In this document: positions 7,760 to 14,920 of the stretch, piece after piece
How positions within the stretch are numbered: position 1 is the stretch's first letter
Layout of the letters: every line of letters starts with the position of its first letter
NCBI GenBank assembly: GCA_003141675.1
Contig: PLND01000022.1
Location: 15,057-56,840 of the forward strand
Source: Anaerolineae bacterium
GTDB taxonomy: Bacteria; Chloroflexota; Anaerolineae; Anaerolineales; RBG-16-64-43
DNA: 41,784 bases
Reading direction: 5' to 3'
Program-made: the position numbers and the translations under genes
Notes under the pieces: model-generated
Seen by the model: the letters and a program-made list of their open reading frames with translations, nothing else
What the model was told of the DNA's origin: nothing
Databases searched by the model: none

Positions 7760-9187
7760 TCAGTCCGCCAGATCTTTGGCTGCGTGGGAATCATCCACCT
7801 CCACCGAGCTGAAACTGGAAAGCGGTTTGTGGATCGCCACAGGGCGGACGAATTTTTCCAAAATATCCTTCGTATTGTCCACTCGCAGTTGGTCGAATAG
7901 GAAACCGAATTGCTTTTCCCAAGCCGCGTCCAGGGCTTGGCGGTTCTCCGCGGACATATCCCAGCATTGTTTCTTGAAGGGACCGACGGCCTTTTTCCTG
8001 GCCTTGTACAGGAACTGCTCCTCGGTGTCTTTTTCCTTGCGTTCATCCGCGCAATGAGCGCGGACCCAGACGTAAATCTCGTCGCGCAGGGCGGGGGGAA
8101 GATGATCGAACGCCATACTTTGGAAATTTGTCGCCAGATGTACTTCGCAGGTTTCATATTCCGGAAACTTGCGGAAAGCGTCTTCCGGTAAAGTCGAGGC
8201 CCCGTGCTGCACGGCCCCGCCGAGCCCGTAGGCTGTACGAGAGATGATGGAAAGTTTCTTCAGAGTGTCGAAATCCACCGCCACCTGCGCCATCTTTCCG
8301 TTGGGCAGAACCACTCCGCCGTGCGATGTTCCGGTTTGAATGCTGATTTTGCTGAGTCCGACGGCTTTCGGATCCATCTTCTTCAGTTCATCGGCATATA
8401 ATCCGAGGAACGCGCGCAGTTCCTCCTCGTTGCTGTTGTGTCCGCCCACTTCGCCGATCTCTCCGCCGACGGAAACCTGAATCCCGGCGGGTTGCTTCTG
8501 GCGGATGAACGCCGTGAAATCGGCGCAGAGTCTGCTGTTGACGGCCTGTTGTTCCGGAACCGTTTGCTTGGTGAGATCGACCATGGTGGATGTGTCGATG
8601 TCGATGTTATAGAAACCGGCCTGGATGGCTTCGCCGATAAGGTCCTGGATGGCTTTGATTTCGGACTCGGGAGAGGAGGCGTATTTCTTCGATGAAACCT
8701 GGAAATGGTCGCCTTGGACGAACACCGGCCCCTTCCAACCTTCGGCGATCGCGGCCGCGAGGATCGATGCAGTATATTCGGACGGCCGTTGGTCGGTATA
8801 GGTCATCTCCGAACGAGCGATTTCAAAAATCAACGGCCCAACCGCGCGTTTCTTGGCCGCGCGGAAAGCCGCCCGGGCGGAATCGAACGCCATGACACGC
8901 AGGTTCATGGCGGGAACGGTGAATTGCTTTGCAATGGAACCTTTCCCCCGGGCGAGGTAAAGGTCGTTGATCGACGCCGGCACAATTCCAAGCGCCAGTG
9001 CGGTTTCCCAGATTAGCCAACGGGCCTGACTGCGTTCGCTGGGCGATCCAAAGGCGGATGCGCGGGCTAGGGTTTCCGCTTGGGCCGCAATCTTCGCGGG
9101 ATCCTTTGCCGTCAGTACGCCGTCATTGCCGACTGTCGCGGCGCCTCCGTAATATTTCTCCACGATCTGTTGCTGGGTTACGGACAT
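7760..9187 (-). CDS. Class II fructose/tagatose-bisphosphate aldolase-family protein (long form)
   Basis: This 475-residue protein shows class II aldolase landmarks in the right order: VPAMN (91-95), QGDHFQ with the metal His (158-163), GGEIGEVGG (241-249), GTSHGG (286-291), QHGAS (327-331) and LATNFQ (351-356). These fit a zinc-dependent TIM-barrel aldolase acting on ketose bisphosphates. It is far longer than the usual 280-360 residues. The extra length lies mainly in a roughly 85-residue N-terminal helical extension and a C-terminal extension of about 110 residues rich in charged residues (ADERKEKDTEEQ). The start has a good GGAGGA ribosome binding site. A true fructose-bisphosphate aldolase role is likely but not certain; a related sugar-phosphate aldolase is possible. 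Confidence 0.8.
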   Translation of the reverse strand: MSVTQQQIVEKYYGGAATVGNDGVLTAKDPAKIAAQAETLARASAFGSPSERSQARWLIWETALALGIVPASINDLYLARGKGSIAKQFTVPAMNLRVMAFDSARAAFRAAKKRAVGPLIFEIARSEMTYTDQRPSEYTASILAAAIAEGWKGPVFVQGDHFQVSSKKYASSPESEIKAIQDLIGEAIQAGFYNIDIDTSTMVDLTKQTVPEQQAVNSRLCADFTAFIRQKQPAGIQVSVGGEIGEVGGHNSNEEELRAFLGLYADELKKMDPKAVGLSKISIQTGTSHGGVVLPNGKMAQVAVDFDTLKKLSIISRTAYGLGGAVQHGASTLPEDAFRKFPEYETCEVHLATNFQSMAFDHLPPALRDEIYVWVRAHCADERKEKDTEEQFLYKARKKAVGPFKKQCWDMSAENRQALDAAWEKQFGFLFDQLRVDNTKDILEKFVRPVAIHKPLSSFSSVEVDDSHAAKDLAD

Positions 9188-9217
9188 TGCTTCCTCCGAA
9201 AAAGGGAATAAAAATCC

Positions 9218-9233
9218 GCGGGTTTGAACCCGC
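9218..9233 (-). promoter_or_regulatory. Hairpin plus T-tract in the leader of the aldolase gene
   Basis: GCGGGTT/AACCCGC forms a compact hairpin that on the minus strand is followed closely by TTTTTATT. It lies between a TATAAT (9243-9248) and the aldolase ATG. It could end the cbi transcript arriving from the right, or act as an attenuator in the aldolase leader. The sequence does not decide between them. Confidence 0.5.
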
Positions 9234-9242
9234 CGGAATCGG

Positions 9243-9248
9243 ATTATA
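9243..9248 (-). promoter_or_regulatory. Putative -10 box of the aldolase gene
   Basis: A perfect TATAAT on the minus strand lies 55 bases before the aldolase ATG. No convincing -35 is visible at the normal distance, so an activator or a chance match are both possible. Confidence 0.4.
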
Positions 9249-9361
9249 CCGCGTGCCGCGCCTTGCGGACGGGACGATTTATATCATCCTGGAATTAGGA
9301 TTCCCGGATGAATACAACGGGAGAATGGTCATCGGAACGCGCGGGGCCGACCGACACGATG

Positions 9362-10222
9362 TTATCCCGCCGGATGGTTATGCTCGTGCGAGGGGGAATG
9401 AACGTGCGGATGACGGTGCTCGCTCGCGACGCCGGTATGCGGGTGGCGGTGTTCATGGATCAGGTTGCATTCCGCCAACAAGTTCTGGTTGGATAAAATT
9501 TCCGCGGGAGGCCCGTCGGCAACCAGCCTGTGCGTTTCGTTGAAAACACAGACCCGGTTGGCGACGACTTCCGCCAGCGACAGATCGTGCGTGGCCGTAA
9601 CCATCGTTTTTCCGGCGCGGACCTGGTCAATGATGAAATCCTCAAGCCAGGATTGGCTTCTCGGATCCAATCCGGCGGAGGGTTCGTCCAGAAGCCAGAC
9701 CGAAGGATCTAAACTTAAAATGGAAGCCAGTGCGACGCGCCGTTTTTCCCCGCCCGATAGCCGGTGCGGAGCGCGATCTCTCAGTTTTTCGATACGTAGT
9801 GTGCGGAGCGCGGATTCCACCCGTCGGATCACTTCCTCCCCCGTCCATTCCGTTTGCAAGGGGGCAAAGGCCACTTCGTCAAACACCGTCGGAGAAAACA
9901 ACTGCACGTCCGCGTCCTGAAACAGCAGCCCGACCCGGCGGCGAAAATCGAAGTTGAAGGATTCCTCCGCCAGCGCCTGTTCGGTCAAAGGCTTGCCAAA
10001 CGCGCGCAGTTTTCCGCTGGTTGGGAAATACAATCCATCCATGAGTTTGAGCATCGTGCTCTTGCCGGAACCGTTGGCTCCAAGAATAGCCAGCGATTCG
10101 CCTGCCTGCAAGGTCAGATTAACCAGCTCGAGGGCCGGCTGGTTTCCTTCATAGGCAAAGGAAACGTCGCAGAATTCAAACACCGGTGAGGTTGCCGACG
10201 CAGTCTCAAGATCCCGTTGCAT
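9362..10222 (-). CDS. cbiO: Energy-coupling factor ATPase CbiO with His-rich tail (Co/Ni uptake)
   Basis: This 286-residue ABC ATPase has Walker A GANGSGKST, signature LSGGEKRR, Walker B VWLLDEPSAGLDP and the switch His in TATHDLS. The early aromatic/Q-loop region (GLLFQDADVQLFSPTV) is typical of CbiO/EcfA. It powers the metal importer with CbiM and CbiQ. The last 32 residues hold 11 histidines (HEHRHPH, EHRHPHVH, SHEHNH), a metal-binding tail that may buffer or sense Co/Ni at the cytoplasmic face. GGAAGG lies before the ATG, overlapping the end of cbiQ, with only 3 bases between the genes. It is the last gene of the fur-cbiM-cbiQ-cbiO operon. Confidence 0.93.
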   Translation of the reverse strand: MQRDLETASATSPVFEFCDVSFAYEGNQPALELVNLTLQAGESLAILGANGSGKSTMLKLMDGLYFPTSGKLRAFGKPLTEQALAEESFNFDFRRRVGLLFQDADVQLFSPTVFDEVAFAPLQTEWTGEEVIRRVESALRTLRIEKLRDRAPHRLSGGEKRRVALASILSLDPSVWLLDEPSAGLDPRSQSWLEDFIIDQVRAGKTMVTATHDLSLAEVVANRVCVFNETHRLVADGPPAEILSNQNLLAECNLIHEHRHPHTGVASEHRHPHVHSPSHEHNHPAG

Positions 10223-10225
10223 TCG

Positions 10226-11050
10226 TCACCTTCCCAACCAAACGGCAAGGGCCGCGATGAAGATTATCCCGGATCCCCAGGCCCAGTCGATGCTTCGCAT
10301 TTGAAACGCATTCACAGTCCGCGATTGGCCGCGATATCCACGCGCCTGCATGGCCAGATAAACTTCGCTGCTGAGCGACAGCGATTTGCTCAGCAGGGTT
10401 CCTGCGCTCGCCGCCAGGATCCGCCGTGCCTCGGCCGGACGCAGCCGGCCGAGGATGCGGCTTCGGCGCGAGAGGAACATGTCTTCCGCAGTCAGCAGCA
10501 AGAGAAAGATATAGCGATAGGTCATCCCCAGGATCAGGAGGAACCCTTCCGGCACCCGCAGAATGCTCAACGCCTTGAGCAGGGCCGTCCAGGGCGTGGT
10601 CAGAATGAGCAGAACGCCGAGCGAAACCGATGTGCTCACCCGTAATAGGAGGAATAGGACGGTCACGGCGCCGGTTTTTGTGATTGCCAATCCAAAGGGC
10701 AGGGAAACGAAAACGGGCCCCGGAGTGATGAACAACGCCGGAAGGGCGATCAGCCCGGTAAAGAACGGCATGAAAAGCCAAACGCGCTTGATGAAAAAAT
10801 CCAGGGGAATCGAGGATAGCCAGGCCAGGAGCAGCGCCAATCCGTATAGGCTCAGCAGCACCGGCAGGTTGTGGGAGAGGCTGACCGATAGCAGCAACGA
10901 TAAAATGGAAATGATCTTGACCCGCGGATCCAGTGCCTGGAGTAAACCCGCCTGCCGGGATATGGTTTCGGCGAAGAGGGATTGCTCCAATGCATGGGTC
11001 AGATCGGCGAGAGTCTTCTCGAAAATTCCCGTGCGGATCGGCTTGGACAT
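10226..11050 (-). CDS. cbiQ: Energy-coupling factor transmembrane protein CbiQ
   Basis: This 274-residue membrane protein has several hydrophobic segments and the EcfT-type coupling region (AMQARGYRGQSRTV) with the Ala-Arg-Gly helix that contacts the ATPase. The N-terminus (ALDPRVKIISILSLLLSVSLSHN) is typical of CbiQ. It couples ATP hydrolysis by CbiO to substrate release from CbiM. It starts 5 bases after the cbiM stop and has no clear ribosome binding site of its own, so translational coupling is likely. The family call is firm. The metal (cobalt or nickel) is not settled by this subunit. Confidence 0.92.
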   Translation of the reverse strand: MSKPIRTGIFEKTLADLTHALEQSLFAETISRQAGLLQALDPRVKIISILSLLLSVSLSHNLPVLLSLYGLALLLAWLSSIPLDFFIKRVWLFMPFFTGLIALPALFITPGPVFVSLPFGLAITKTGAVTVLFLLLRVSTSVSLGVLLILTTPWTALLKALSILRVPEGFLLILGMTYRYIFLLLLTAEDMFLSRRSRILGRLRPAEARRILAASAGTLLSKSLSLSSEVYLAMQARGYRGQSRTVNAFQMRSIDWAWGSGIIFIAALAVWLGR

Positions 11051-11055
11051 GTTTT

Positions 11056-12210
11056 TTACGAATGCGGATCGGTTGGATCGTGTCGGTTTTCCGGACGTCC
11101 AGACGTCAATACGGTAACCAGCAACCCGGTTAATACGGAGATCACAATAACTCCAACGGCGGCGGAAATTATATACCCCAGGTTGGCGTTTCCCAATGAA
11201 GTAAACTTATAACCAGCGAGCGGCGCGCCCCATAACCCTTCCAACTGCTTAATCCCTTGCGGAACAAAACTCAGACCCATCCGGGTCAATTGATTCGATC
11301 CCCACTCGCCCCAGGCGGTACCCGGCGCGAGCAAACCGAGCGGCGTGAGGAAAATCAGCACAGCCAAAACGACCCAGAATATCCGCAACCTTGCGGTATG
11401 GCCGGCTTCACCGGCGATGGCCGGATTCGCGGAGATCATCAGAATCTCATGGTTGGTTCTCTGCAAATATACGATGACCAGTGAGGTCACCAATCCTTCC
11501 ACGATTGAGGCGAGAAGCATATGCGGGATGACCATGGCCGGGATCGCCACGGAAAACGGATATGGCGAATACAGCGGAGTGCCGTCGGCGGTGTGGAATA
11601 ACAATGGCTGGATCCCGAATTCAATTCCAGCAAAGAATGCCGCGATGGTCAAACCGATATAACCCCCCGCGAAAGCGCCCACTGTGCGCCGGGCTGACTC
11701 GACCGGATGTTTACCGGCGATCGCCTGATAGACGGCATAGCTGACGTAGGGCAGCACAACCGCCATATTGAAGCAATTTGCGCCGATGGCAAGAATGCCG
11801 CCGTCGCCGAAGAAGAATGCTTGGATGATGAGGGCAATCGAAACGGCGATGACGGCAACTTCCGGGCCCAGGATGATGGCGATCAACGCACCCCCGACGG
11901 CGTGCCCGGTCGTTCCTCCCGGCAGCGGCACGTTGAACATCATGATGATAAAAGAGAAGGCCGCCAGCAAGGCGACCAGCGGAGCGCTGCGCGCGTTGAT
12001 TTTCTCCCGCAGTTTCTTCAATCCGAAATACCAGAAGGGGATCATGGCGGCAAACATCACCACGCAGGTGGCGGGGCTGAGATAGCCGTCGGGAATATGC
12101 ATGGCGGTGGTCGAGAGCCAAAGGCCCAGTACGGCGTAGTACACGCGCACGCCGCGAGGAGCGCTCCGAACACAAGTGCCGACTCTTTGAAGCGCCGAGG
12201 AGAATGACAT
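11056..12210 (-). CDS. cbiM: Co/Ni ECF substrate-binding subunit CbiM with PDGLE/CbiN-like C-terminus
   Basis: This is the 384-residue S component. A strong AAGGAGGT sits 5 bases before the ATG at 12210, yet the conserved CbiM N-terminus MHIPDGYLSP begins at residue 37 (a Met codon at 12100-12102 with no ribosome binding site). The first 36 residues look like a signal peptide (Arg-rich start, hydrophobic stretch, STTA before MHIP), so cleavage would expose Met-His, which coordinates the metal in this family. The core has the CbiM helices and a GGTTGHAVGGA loop. The end (VPQGIKQLEGLWGAPLAGYKF plus a TM helix) resembles a PDGLE/CbiN-like module. It follows the Fur-family gene by 18 bases. Confidence 0.9.
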   Translation of the reverse strand: MSFSSALQRVGTCVRSAPRGVRVYYAVLGLWLSTTAMHIPDGYLSPATCVVMFAAMIPFWYFGLKKLREKINARSAPLVALLAAFSFIIMMFNVPLPGGTTGHAVGGALIAIILGPEVAVIAVSIALIIQAFFFGDGGILAIGANCFNMAVVLPYVSYAVYQAIAGKHPVESARRTVGAFAGGYIGLTIAAFFAGIEFGIQPLLFHTADGTPLYSPYPFSVAIPAMVIPHMLLASIVEGLVTSLVIVYLQRTNHEILMISANPAIAGEAGHTARLRIFWVVLAVLIFLTPLGLLAPGTAWGEWGSNQLTRMGLSFVPQGIKQLEGLWGAPLAGYKFTSLGNANLGYIISAAVGVIVISVLTGLLVTVLTSGRPENRHDPTDPHS

Positions 12211-12228
12211 TGGGGACCTCCTTGGTAG

Positions 12229-12672
12229 TTAGGATTTGTTCTTTGTCCGTTTCCGCTGACAAGCCGGGCACAAACCGGGAATGACGACGGACGAAAGCTG
12301 CACGTCATATCCGTTCGTCCGACCGGCATTCGCGACGGCGTTCTTGAAGCCGGTCTGCGCAATCTCGGAAGTCTTTCCGCATTGGCGGCAGATCAGGTGC
12401 GGAGATCCATCGCCTCCGTTGTGCTCGAACCTCCGGCTGGCATTGCCCGCGCCGTACGCGGAGATCAGCCCGAATCCTTCTAGGAAATTCAGCGTTCTGT
12501 AAACGGTGGTGATGTCGGCGCGGGGATCGGAAGCGCACACCGAATGAAGAATTTCCGCCGCGGTCGCCGGGTGGCGGAACTTGTGCATGGCATCCAGGAC
12601 CAATCGGCGCTGGCGGGTCATCCGGAATCCACGCTCCCGCATCGCAGTTTGGAGCAATTTATGGCAAGACAT
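12229..12672 (-). CDS. Fur-family metal-responsive repressor
   Basis: This 147-residue protein has a winged helix with the family core TRQRRLVLDAMHK...HPATAAEIL...ADITTVYRTLNFLEGFGL, then the dimerisation domain with CRQCG and CPAC, a likely structural zinc site. I set the start at the ATG at 12672 (MSCHK), since AAGGAG lies 5 bases upstream; the track start at 12714 would place that signal inside the gene. The sensing region is unusual: the usual His cluster before LIC reads EHNGGDGSPHLIC, and the His normally found before the last Cys pair is Ser (LSSVVIPGLCPAC). It heads the cbiMQO operon and very probably controls it and itself through the adjacent palindrome. Which metal it senses cannot be told. 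Confidence 0.88.
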   Translation of the reverse strand: MSCHKLLQTAMRERGFRMTRQRRLVLDAMHKFRHPATAAEILHSVCASDPRADITTVYRTLNFLEGFGLISAYGAGNASRRFEHNGGDGSPHLICRQCGKTSEIAQTGFKNAVANAGRTNGYDVQLSSVVIPGLCPACQRKRTKNKS

Positions 12673-12676
12673 ATTT

Positions 12677-12706
12677 CTCCTTATTGCAATATATTGCAAT
12701 AAGGAG
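12677..12706. promoter_or_regulatory. Perfect 30-bp palindromic operator, overlaps the fur-family RBS
   Basis: The half-site CTCCTTATTGCAATA is followed by its exact reverse complement with no spacer. The TTGCAA-TATA-TTGCAA core is the kind of AT-rich dyad bound by Fur-family dimers. The minus-strand arm nearest the gene is AAGGAG, the ribosome binding site, so a bound repressor would sit over the start region. If transcribed, the RNA could also pair CUCCUU with AAGGAG. Confidence 0.8.
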
Positions 12707-12763
12707 TTTAGCATATTCTCGTTTGGATATGAAGGGGGATTAAATGATGCGGAGGAAGGAAAG

Positions 12764-12796
12764 AAAAAAGGGCGGGCTTTTGACAGAGCCGCCCTT
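12764..12796 (-). terminator. Intrinsic terminator after the zinc-ribbon gene
   Basis: Reading leftwards, AAGGGCGG pairs with CCGCCCTT across a 13-base loop and is followed by TTTTTT. It lies just past the stop of the zinc-ribbon gene and separates it from the fur-cbi operon. Confidence 0.85.
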
Positions 12797-12805
12797 GGTA
12801 TGCTC

Positions 12806-13393
12806 TCAAGCTAGATTAGCGTGACAGTTGGGACAGACGGTTGCTCCCGCCGGGGGAACAAAACCGCAATGCAGACAGGCTTTGGGTTGAATTGCCCCCA
12901 GCGGCGCCCCGCACATCGGGCAGGTGGGTTCGCCCACCGGCACTGCGGATCCGCAATAGGAACATTCCAATCTTCGCAATCGTTCGGAAATTTGCATTCC
13001 TGCTCCGGCAACATATACAGCCCTTTGGATCGTTTGCCAGATCGTTTCCGAAAGCTGCAATGCGGTGATGTCCTGGGCCAAATCGTCCAGCCGGCCGATC
13101 AGCGTCAAGGGATTTCGCAACGCGAAAAGTGCCGTGGCTCCGAGATTGGCGGCCACGCCCAGCCATTGCTGATCGCCGAGTTGTACCAAAACACCGTCCT
13201 CGACTTTTTCCAATGTGACTGTAACCGCAGTCTGGCCGCCGGAGGTTCGAAACGTCCGGCTGGCGATTTGCACCACCACTCGTTCCGGACTTCCAATCAT
13301 CTGAGCCTGGAGGTTGCCATGGTCGAACTCGGCTACGAGCGCGCGCCCGATATCCTCCGCGGTGATTTTGCCATGATAGGTTTTGGATTCCAT
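12806..13393 (-). CDS. Uncharacterised protein with two C-terminal zinc ribbons
   Basis: This 195-residue protein ends in two zinc ribbons of CxxC-10-CxxC form: CSYCGSAVPVGEPTCPMC and CLHCGFVPPAGATVCPNC. The first 130 residues are an alpha/beta region I do not recognise (ITAEDIGRALVAEF..., VTVTLEKVEDGVLVQLGDQQW), with a short hydrophobic patch around GVAANLGATALFALRNP. No signal peptide or clear TM helix is seen. GGAAGGAG precedes the ATG. It starts 18 bases after fmt on the same strand and is closed by an intrinsic terminator, so it is probably co-transcribed with fmt. Zinc ribbons here could be structural or bind nucleic acid or protein; no function is claimed. Confidence 0.75.
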   Translation of the reverse strand: MESKTYHGKITAEDIGRALVAEFDHGNLQAQMIGSPERVVVQIASRTFRTSGGQTAVTVTLEKVEDGVLVQLGDQQWLGVAANLGATALFALRNPLTLIGRLDDLAQDITALQLSETIWQTIQRAVYVAGAGMQISERLRRLECSYCGSAVPVGEPTCPMCGAPLGAIQPKACLHCGFVPPAGATVCPNCHANLA

Positions 13394-13411
13394 GGCGGAT
13401 TGCTCCTTCCG

Positions 13412-14335
13412 CTATTTTAAAATCTGGCCCGGGAAATCCTTTGCGCCGCGAAGAAATTCATCGCCTGCCATGGGCCGCTTCCCGGCCGGTTGCACTTTGC
13501 GCAAAACCAGCAGCCCATCGGCGGTATGTATCGCCGGGAAATGCGACCTTTCCATGGTTAGTCCGGCGGCAGCGCCTGGTTCACCGGTCACCGCCTTGCC
13601 TTCGAGAATTCGCAGCGGTTGCTCTCTCCACAATATGTATACTCCGGGCCAGGGATGGAATGCTCGGACTTTCCTCTCCAAGATCGCGGCAGGCTGTTGG
13701 AAATCCAGCCGCCCATCTTCTTTGCGAAGCTGGGGAGCGTAGGTCGCGAGCGATTCCTCCTGAGATTGGGGAAAGATCTTTCCTTGTAGATATACGGGAA
13801 GGAACTGGGTCAGGGTTTCACCCGCCAAAAGGGAGAGCTTTCGTCCCAGGCTTTCCGCCGTATCGGATGGGTCGATCGGCAGCCGGCTTTGGCCGAGGAT
13901 CGGCCCCGTATCCAATCCGGGATCCATTTTCATCAGCGTGATTCCCGTTTCCGTGTCGCCCGATAGAATGGCCGCCGCGATCGGAGACGCTCCGCGATGG
14001 CGGGGTAGTAACGAGGCGTGTAAATTTAAACACCCATATTCAGGTAAAGACAGCATCTCGGGGCGGAGGATCTGTCCGAAAGCGGCCACCACGACGATTT
14101 CCGGCCGCCAGGCGCGCAACTGATTCATGGCTTCCGGGGCGCGCAATTTTTCGGGTTGGATTACGGGCAGTCCCAGTCGATCCGCAAGAATCTTAACCGG
14201 AGGTGAAGAAACTTCCCGCCCGCGGCCTGCCGGGCGGTCCGGCTGTGTCACCACCCCAACGATTTGTGTTTGGTTTTTTAGTGATTCCAACGCCGGCAAG
14301 GCGAATTCGGGGGACCCCATAAATACCGAGCGCAT
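13412..14335 (-). CDS. fmt: Methionyl-tRNA formyltransferase
   Basis: Fmt transfers a formyl group from 10-formyltetrahydrofolate to Met-tRNA(fMet) for initiation. The protein shows MRSVFMGSPEFALPALESL at the start, VVTQPDRPAGRGR, the catalytic LNLHASLLPRHRGASPI segment (Asn and His) and MDPGLDTGPIL (Asp), then the smaller C-terminal domain. I place the start at the ATG at 14335 (307 residues, normal length) because the family begins at MRSVFMG. The track start at 14386 adds 17 residues with no support. There is no ribosome binding site, so the message may have little or no leader. The zinc-ribbon gene follows 18 bases downstream. It is divergent from the DUF4870-like gene. Confidence 0.95.
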   Translation of the reverse strand: MRSVFMGSPEFALPALESLKNQTQIVGVVTQPDRPAGRGREVSSPPVKILADRLGLPVIQPEKLRAPEAMNQLRAWRPEIVVVAAFGQILRPEMLSLPEYGCLNLHASLLPRHRGASPIAAAILSGDTETGITLMKMDPGLDTGPILGQSRLPIDPSDTAESLGRKLSLLAGETLTQFLPVYLQGKIFPQSQEESLATYAPQLRKEDGRLDFQQPAAILERKVRAFHPWPGVYILWREQPLRILEGKAVTGEPGAAAGLTMERSHFPAIHTADGLLVLRKVQPAGKRPMAGDEFLRGAKDFPGQILK

Positions 14336-14380
14336 GGTCGCAATTCTATCATTGTTGATATTCCTTTTTTCCCAAGCATA

Positions 14381-14409
14381 TTGCATTCGCTTGGATATCC
14401 CTTTATAAT
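14381..14409 (+). promoter_or_regulatory. Promoter of the DUF4870-like gene
   Basis: TTGCAT (14381-14386), 17 bases, then a perfect TATAAT (14404-14409), about 60 bases before the ATG. It lies in the divergent gap with fmt. Confidence 0.65.
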
Positions 14410-14468
14410 CTGATTATTCATGGCTCATAGAAAGAGCCCTACAAGCGAAAATCTCACAGGAGGAACCC

Positions 14469-14798
14469 ATGACAGGACAGTCAGGCTCGGAAATCACAAG
14501 TGACGACAAACTTTGGGTTTTGCTGACTTATGTTTTGACCCCGATCGTTCCGGTAATTGTTCTGCTGATGGAAGATAAAAAGAAACGCCCGTTCATCCGC
14601 GCGCACAACGCCCAAGCTCTCGTCTTGGGCATCATCAACCTGCTCATTGGCGTACTCCTGGGTTGGACGATTATTCTGGCCTGTCTGCCGTTGATCATCT
14701 GGATTTACTGTATCTACCTTGGTATTCAAGGCTACGGTGGCAAATATAATGACATCCCCGTCATCACGAACTTTGTTAAAGGTCAGGGTTGGGCGTAA
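14469..14798 (+). CDS. Small DUF4870-like membrane protein
   Basis: This 109-residue protein has the layout of the DUF4870/Tic20-like family: an N-terminal DDKLWVLLTYVLTPIVPVIVLLM helix, the conserved KRPFIRAHNAQAL loop, then two hydrophobic segments and the closing motif with IPVITNFVKGQGW. The family has no firm biochemical role. It is an inner-membrane protein by prediction. A strong AGGAGG lies just before the ATG, a good promoter is upstream and an intrinsic terminator directly follows, so it is probably a single-gene transcript. Confidence 0.85.
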   Translation: MTGQSGSEITSDDKLWVLLTYVLTPIVPVIVLLMEDKKKRPFIRAHNAQALVLGIINLLIGVLLGWTIILACLPLIIWIYCIYLGIQGYGGKYNDIPVITNFVKGQGWA

Positions 14799-14812
14799 GC
14801 GATTCCGTTCTC

Positions 14813-14844
14813 AAAAGAAGCCCGCTACAAAGCGGGCTTCTTTT
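14813..14844 (+). terminator. Intrinsic terminator after the DUF4870-like gene
   Basis: AAAAGAAGCCCGCT and AGCGGGCTTCTTTT form a 14-bp stem around an ACAA loop, followed by more T. It falls inside the track ORF starting at 14789, which shows that the recJ start must be further downstream. Confidence 0.95.
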
Positions 14845-14920
14845 TTTCATTTGGACAATTTACTTTGGTTTGCAGGCATGGTTTCACCGGTTTGGAAATA
14901 TTTCACAGGGGGAAAATGTT

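Noticed and set aside
10206-10781. Minus-strand ORF of 191 residues in the cbiQ region
   Set aside because: Alternate frame of cbiQ, which itself has clear EcfT motifs.
11707-12207. Plus-strand ORF of 166 residues, His/Asp-rich
   Set aside because: Antisense of cbiM; no start signal and composition explained by the complement.
14789-14920. Extended N-terminus of RecJ in the track ORF
   Set aside because: It spans an intrinsic terminator; the ATG at 14921 has the ribosome binding site and the family start.
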